Below are positions 59,832 to 64,000 of a stretch of DNA of 64,000 nucleotides, in pieces. Below the pieces are notes generated by a model. It saw nothing but the letters and a program-made list of their open reading frames with translations, was not told the DNA's origin and ran no database searches. Each line of letters starts with the position of its first letter. Positions within the stretch are counted from its first letter, which is position 1. The position numbers were made by a program, and so were the translations under genes. The DNA comes from Amphritea atlantica (GTDB lineage Bacteria > Pseudomonadota > Gammaproteobacteria > Pseudomonadales > Balneatricaceae): the NCBI RefSeq assembly GCF_900111095.1, contig NZ_FOGB01000010.1, forward strand, positions 1 through 64,000, written 5' to 3'.

Positions 59832-60144
59832 CATGAAAAGCCGTGGCTAGATCGCGGCTTCTCTGATAACTTCAGATCGCCGCTTCGCGGCTAGCTAGTG
59901 GTTAGAACGTCGCTTCGCGACTGCTAGAAAAAGCATAAAAGGCCGTTGCTAGATCGATGCTTCGCATCTTGCTTGTGGCTCGACGGAAACTTCGTTTCCT
60001 TGCTCGAAGAAGCGTATACATTCCCACGCGGGAGCGTGGGAACGAGTGGAATAGCTTGCCAGAAGGCGGGGCTTTAAGCTCTTGATTTTTCTAGCAACTA
60101 ACAACTAGCGAGCGGCGAAGCCGCGTCTAGCGACTTCTTTGCTT
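59832..60144. repeat. cluster of small hairpins with a CTTCG loop, plus a CCCACGC palindrome
   Basis: No gene is seen in these 313 bases. Four hairpins share loop CTTCG but have different stems: GCCG/CGGC (59879-59891), GTCG/CGAC (59909-59921), GATG/CATC (59956-59968) and GGAAA/TTTCC (59985-59999). A fifth, GCGG-CGAAG-CCGC (60112-60124), is the same in the other orientation. TTCCCACGC-GGGA-GCGTGGGAA (60021-60042) is an interspersed palindrome seen in many gammaproteobacteria. GCTAG-type words recur between them. AGCCG/CGGCT at 59839-59859 may stop the FimX-like transcript. Confidence 0.75.
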
Positions 60145-61371
60145 TTATAACGTATCCCGATCCCGGAAGCCGATCAGGTAGAGAATCCCATCCAGCCCCA
60201 GCGTTGAGATCGCTTGCTTGGCGCTTTGGCGTACCAGTGGCTTGGCACGGAAAGCGATGCCCAGGCCAGCGATGGAAAGCATCGGCAGGTCATTGGCTCC
60301 ATCGCCGACGGCGATGGTCTGTTCCAGACTCACGCCCTCTTTCTCGGCGATTTTGCGCAGCAACTCGGCCTTACGCTTACCATCGACGACGGTGCCGGTA
60401 ACGTTGCCGGTGACTTTACCGTCAACAATCTCCAGTTCGTTGGCATAGACGTAATCGAACCCCAGCTTCTGCTGCAGATAGTTACCGAAGTAGTTAAAGC
60501 CACCTGACAGTATCGCGGTTTTAAAGCCCAACGCCTTAAGCTTTGACACCAGCTCTTCAACACCTTCGGTAAGCGGTAAACTGTGCGCGATCCGTTCGAG
60601 AACGGACTCGTCCAGCCCCTTCAGCAGCGCCATGCGCCGTTTAAAACTCTCGGTGAAGTCGATCTCCCCGCGCATCGCCGCTTCAGTAATCTCCGCCACC
60701 TGCTCACCAACTCCAGCCTCTTTGGCCAGTTCATCAATCACTTCCGCTTCAATCAGGGTAGAGTCCATATCGAACACCACCAGCCGACGATTACGGCGAT
60801 AGATATCATCCTTCTGGAAGGCAATATCCAGATCCAGGTCGCTGGCAATACGGAGAAAATCTTCACGTAACTGGGCCGAATCGGCCGGTGCGCCACGAAC
60901 GGAAAACTCAACACAGGCGCGGGTCTTTTCGCCACTCTGTTCCTGCGAGGCTGCATCAAGAGACACCCGCCCCGACAAGCGACTGATATTATCGATATTC
61001 AGACCGTGGTCGGCAGCGGTCTGGGTAACCTTACCGATATGCTCAGCGGTGATCTTACGCGCCAGCAGGGTAATAATATGGCGCGACTTACCCTGTTCAC
61101 CGACCCAACCGGTATATTCAGCTTCGGTGACCGGTTCAAAGCGGATATTCATATCCATCTCATGGGCTTTAAACAGGATATCCCGAAGCAGACTGGACGC
61201 TTCGGCCCGGGCCGGAACACCGATCAGAATCCCCAGTGACAAGGTGTTATGGATAACCGCCTGGCCAATATCGAGAATATCGATCTCAAACTGGGCAAGA
61301 ATACTGGTAATTGAGGAGGTAACGCCCGGCTTGTCCTGGCCGGAGATGTTGAGCAGGATGATCTCTTTCAT
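60145..61371 (-). CDS. serB: phosphoserine phosphatase SerB with ACT domains
   Basis: A 408-residue SerB of the long type: two ACT-like domains (about 1-85 and 95-175) and a HAD phosphatase from about 195. The nucleophile Asp is in VVFDMDSTLIEAEVID, the conserved Ser is in AILSGGFNYFG, and the metal site is AVGDGANDLPML. It makes serine in the last step of the pathway. ACT domains suggest control by serine. It is divergent in order from the FimX-like gene and ends just inside the repeat cluster. Confidence 0.96.
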   Translation of the reverse strand: MKEIILLNISGQDKPGVTSSITSILAQFEIDILDIGQAVIHNTLSLGILIGVPARAEASSLLRDILFKAHEMDMNIRFEPVTEAEYTGWVGEQGKSRHIITLLARKITAEHIGKVTQTAADHGLNIDNISRLSGRVSLDAASQEQSGEKTRACVEFSVRGAPADSAQLREDFLRIASDLDLDIAFQKDDIYRRNRRLVVFDMDSTLIEAEVIDELAKEAGVGEQVAEITEAAMRGEIDFTESFKRRMALLKGLDESVLERIAHSLPLTEGVEELVSKLKALGFKTAILSGGFNYFGNYLQQKLGFDYVYANELEIVDGKVTGNVTGTVVDGKRKAELLRKIAEKEGVSLEQTIAVGDGANDLPMLSIAGLGIAFRAKPLVRQSAKQAISTLGLDGILYLIGFRDRDTL

Positions 61372-61451
61372 GACCTATTCGCATTGCGTGCTAAAGATGG
61401 GCGGATTATACCATCGCTATAATTTATTGCTGTTAAAGATCGAAACGGATA

Positions 61452-61500
61452 GTGGACTTTATACCGAAAGAGGCAGAACCTCAGCAGCGTTAAAGTCCAC
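61452..61500. other. perfect 10-bp inverted repeat with inner hairpin
   Basis: GTGGACTTTA (61452-61461) pairs with TAAAGTCCAC (61491-61500), and GAGG/CCTC forms a small hairpin inside. It lies 22 bases past the adaptor gene (minus strand) and 81 before the serB start. There is no T run, so it may be a processing site or a factor-dependent stop rather than a simple terminator. Confidence 0.5.
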
Positions 61501-61521
61501 GTCATGAAGCTCATGGTGACC

Positions 61522-62268
61522 TTAAGGGTTACTGACCGGCTGAACTGAACAACGGATACCGGCAGGAATTTTATTTCCAGGATTCGGCATCACTAGCTGC
61601 ACCCGAAATGTACCACTGGCGGAATCAATTAAAGGATCGACAATAACCACTCTGGCGGAGCTGGCAGCCAGCACATCAGACTCAGGCTTGATCAGAAATT
61701 CCTGCTGCAGCGAAATTTTGCCAAAATAGCTGGAGGGTAATAGCAGATCCACATGCAGTGGGTCTAATGTGGCCAGTGACAAAATAGGGTCTGTCGTCAC
61801 GTACTCGCCCTCATTGTTGAAACGGTTAACAACGACACCGTTAATGGGGCTGGAAACCTTGCGCAGCTTAAGTTCCTGCTGCTTTAAACGTAGCTCAGAC
61901 TTTGCAATCAGCACCTCTGTTTCAATTTCATCGCGCTCATTTGCGGTCAGAATATCTTCGTCATACAGGTCCTTGTTGCGCTGCTGCTTTCTTTTAGCGA
62001 ACTCCGCTCTTACATTTGCCAGTTTAACTGCCTCCCTTTCTACACCGGCTTTTAACTGGAATAACAACTGACCCTTTTTAATACTGTCACCCCGTTTAAC
62101 CTGCACATCATCAAGAACACCGGTGACGGGTGAACTTATCTGTACTTTCTCACTCGGTTCTAACATGCAACCCAGCGTTGACAGGGTCAGCTCTTCTGCG
62201 TGAGCAGTGTCGAACTGAGTGAAAATAAGGCCTGCAGCAAGCATCAACATGACATGTTGTTTGTTCAT
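61522..62268 (-). CDS. periplasmic adaptor protein (HlyD/membrane-fusion family), short
   Basis: A 248-residue membrane-fusion protein with a cleavable signal peptide (residues 1-24, DTAHA/EE). The two halves of the lipoyl-like domain are VQISSPVTGVLDDVQVKRGD and VSSPINGVVVNRFNNEGE, separated by a coiled coil of about 80 residues (RAEFAKRKQQRNKDLYDEDI). A short beta-barrel follows. It lacks the C-terminal membrane-proximal domain and is shorter than usual RND adaptors (350-400). Its ATG overlaps the stop of the SecA-like gene by four bases, so both are made together. No ABC or RND pump is adjacent within the window. Confidence 0.88.
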   Translation of the reverse strand: MNKQHVMLMLAAGLIFTQFDTAHAEELTLSTLGCMLEPSEKVQISSPVTGVLDDVQVKRGDSIKKGQLLFQLKAGVEREAVKLANVRAEFAKRKQQRNKDLYDEDILTANERDEIETEVLIAKSELRLKQQELKLRKVSSPINGVVVNRFNNEGEYVTTDPILSLATLDPLHVDLLLPSSYFGKISLQQEFLIKPESDVLAASSARVVIVDPLIDSASGTFRVQLVMPNPGNKIPAGIRCSVQPVSNP

Positions 62269-64000
62269 TTTTTATCCCCGGTAAATGCCAGCGTCCGCTG
62301 ACGCTGCGTATCTACTTTTATGAGTTGCATACGCTGTCGGTAATGACTGCGCGATAGTTTGTTCTGGCAACTCAGCTGAATGCGATAACCCAACCGATGA
62401 GGCAGCTTGATGCCGGTCGTGCTCACGGCCTTTAAAAACTTTCTCAGCAGCGGACCGGCCATCCGTTTAACCAGTTGATCCTCAAATGATAAGATCTCAC
62501 TGACACAGCCAGGATCCCCCTGGCGCGCACTTCGCCCAGCTAACTGCCGGTCTATCCGGGCGGCATCCTGCAGCTCGGTAATAATGACATGTAACCCTCC
62601 TGAAGCCCGTGTTTCTTCAGTCAGCTTGATATCTGTTCCCCGCCCGGCCATGCTAGTCGCCACCATGACGGCTCCGGGATGACCGGCGACAGCGACGATC
62701 TCCGCTTCCTCTTTATCCTGGCGTGCGTTTAATATCTTATGCTTGATAGACTCGCGGGTCAGCACCTCGCTGATCGCTTCTGATGATGCAACCGAGTTTG
62801 TACCGATGAGTATCGCTTGCCCCTGTGACACAAGTTCATGGGTGAGTTGTGCAACCCGCTGCCACTTTTCCGCTTCCGTCAGATACACTTCACGAAAGCC
62901 TTTCTTTCGCTGGCTTTTTTTCAGCAGGGGGATCGTTTCACTGCGCAGGCGATAAACATCCAATAACTCTCCGGCCACCTCACGGACGGTACCGGTCATA
63001 CCGCATAGATGATGATACTTTCTGAAAAAGTTCTGATAACTGATCTCTGCATTGGTTTCCCTGGGCTTGGTCAGTTCACACTTCTCTTTCATTTCGATCA
63101 TCTGCTGCAGGCCTTGCCCCCAGCTGCGTCCGGGCATGACACGACCGGTATACAGGTCGACAATCTGCACCGCACCCTCTTCATCGATAATGTAATCCCT
63201 GTCCAGATGGTAGACATGCAGGGCCGACAGAGCCTGTTTCACCAGCGGTTCACGATAAAAGCTGCTATTCCACAGACCATCGAGCGGTTCACAACTCTCA
63301 ATTAATAACGCATGACCAGCCGGAGTAAGATGAATCTGAGAGTTTTCATCCTGTTTAAAATGGATCTCTTTTTCATACTTTGCGGCAATATCCATGGCGG
63401 TCTTCAACAGGCGCTCTTCCCGTTGACCAAACTTTTCCTGGCCGGAAATAATCAGTGGTGTTCTGGCTTCATCAATAAAAACGCTATCGGCCTCATCCAC
63501 GATGGCAAAATGTAAACCGCGTAATAATAAATTGTCTGACCAGGATAAATCCCCCGTCAGTAACGATGCCTGCTGAATGCGCGTTGTTTTTCTATGAGCC
63601 AGTACCAGGCTGTCTTTCAGAAAATCAAAGGTAAGCTCTTTATTGCTGCAATAGCAGATATCACAGGCGTAGATCTGCCGCCGTTCCTGTAACTCCTTTT
63701 CATGAACAATAACCCCTACCGATAACCCCAGAGCCTCATACAGCGGTAACATCTCTTCTCCATCCCGTTCCGCAAGGTAATCGTTAATGGTCACCACATG
63801 CACAGGAATGCCAGCAAGTCCCGCAGTCGCAGCAGCCAGCGTCGCTGCCAGAGTTTTGCCCTCCCCCGTTGCCATCTCGGCAATTCCGCCACGCAGCATC
63901 GCCAGTGAGGTCCTGATTTGCGTATGGTGATGGCGCATACCAAGCACCTGGCCACTCACCTCCCGGATAACGGCAAAGGCTTCGATAATGGTCGCTGTAC
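62265..64000 (-). CDS. SecA-like ATPase, partial at the window edge, shortened C-terminus
   Basis: At least 577 residues; the frame stays open to base 64000, so the start is outside. It follows SecA: Walker A region IAEMATGEGKTLAATL, VTINDYLAERD, DEAD-box-type IVDEADSVFIDEARTPLIISG, a preprotein-binding insertion, and the second ATPase half with MVATSMAGRGTDIKLTEE and DRQLAGRSARQGDPG. It stops only about 85 residues after that motif, where SecA continues with the helical scaffold and the cysteine zinc tail, so it is not the housekeeping SecA. It may drive export of special substrates together with the adaptor. Whether it helps SecYEG or works elsewhere is unknown. Confidence 0.9.
   Translation of the reverse strand, partial: TATIIEAFAVIREVSGQVLGMRHHHTQIRTSLAMLRGGIAEMATGEGKTLAATLAAATAGLAGIPVHVVTINDYLAERDGEEMLPLYEALGLSVGVIVHEKELQERRQIYACDICYCSNKELTFDFLKDSLVLAHRKTTRIQQASLLTGDLSWSDNLLLRGLHFAIVDEADSVFIDEARTPLIISGQEKFGQREERLLKTAMDIAAKYEKEIHFKQDENSQIHLTPAGHALLIESCEPLDGLWNSSFYREPLVKQALSALHVYHLDRDYIIDEEGAVQIVDLYTGRVMPGRSWGQGLQQMIEMKEKCELTKPRETNAEISYQNFFRKYHHLCGMTGTVREVAGELLDVYRLRSETIPLLKKSQRKKGFREVYLTEAEKWQRVAQLTHELVSQGQAILIGTNSVASSEAISEVLTRESIKHKILNARQDKEEAEIVAVAGHPGAVMVATSMAGRGTDIKLTEETRASGGLHVIITELQDAARIDRQLAGRSARQGDPGCVSEILSFEDQLVKRMAGPLLRKFLKAVSTTGIKLPHRLGYRIQLSCQNKLSRSHYRQRMQLIKVDTQRQRTLAFTGDKK

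Noticed and set aside
57200-60144. CRISPR array
   Set aside because: The repeats are short hairpins with different stems and irregular spacing, with no constant 24-40 base repeat and no cas genes.

Overview
The window looks like chromosomal DNA of a marine gammaproteobacterium, probably close to the Oceanospirillaceae (Marinobacterium, Amphritea and Neptunomonas type). The basis is the hemA-prfA-prmC-moeB block back to back with a TPR lipoprotein gene and lolB, followed by tRNA-Gln, prs, rplY, pth and ychF, plus a fadBA operon, DUF1302/DUF1329 genes and a FimX-like protein. No phage, IS element or CRISPR array was seen. The species cannot be fixed from this alone.

Layout. 0-0.3 kb: three tRNAs (Ser, Asn, Lys) read leftward from one promoter. 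0.4-5 kb: an AraC regulator divergent from a DUF1302-DUF1329 envelope pair. 5-9 kb: a small Cys-rich protein, a spermidine-synthase-like protein, luxS, a CvfB-like S1 protein and a thiolase-like protein without its catalytic cysteine. 9-11.7 kb: a two-gene operon of a glutamate-cysteine-ligase-like enzyme and an AstE-like hydrolase. 11.7-12.2 kb: a gap with a strong sigma70 promoter, an overlapping Fur-type site, a foldable RNA and a terminator. 12.2-18.9 kb: an NADH-dehydrogenase-like/SelD fusion, a PilZ protein, MsrAB, a secreted hypothetical, a GIY-YIG-like protein and AcpH.

18.9-32.8 kb is a lipid block: fadBA, a PlsC-like acyltransferase, an enoyl-CoA hydratase, FadD, an SCP2 protein, an acyl-CoA dehydrogenase, then an overlapping operon of a YCF48-like protein, an RND/MMPL exporter and a tandem universal stress protein. 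The YCF48/RND pair and the DUF1302/DUF1329 pair at the left are often found together and may be one split lipid-handling envelope system. 33-38 kb is a complete livKHMGF branched-chain amino-acid ABC importer. 38.3-45.4 kb holds a CxxC miniprotein, a sigma54 activator beside a CoA-transferase gene that has a GG-N10-GC sigma54 promoter, SixA, an AEC transporter, and a Cu/Zn exporter with Cys-Cys repeats coupled to an ankyrin protein.

45.4-56.6 kb is housekeeping (RidA, CoA-binding protein, moeB, prmC, prfA, hemA, TPR lipoprotein, lolB, tRNA-Gln, prs, rplY, pth, ychF); ispE, usually between lolB and prs, is missing. 56.8-60.1 kb has a tandem Met-Gln-Met-Gln tRNA array, a duplicated tRNA-Gln 3' end, and a FimX-like gene flanked by inverted interspersed repeats and by hairpins that share a CTTCG loop but have different stems. 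60.1-64 kb holds serB and, running off the right edge, a short SecA-like ATPase gene overlapping a small periplasmic adaptor gene.

Best candidates for something new are the Fur-promoter structured RNA (11861-12119), the SecA-like/adaptor operon (61522-64000) and the ligase/hydrolase operon (9088-11645).
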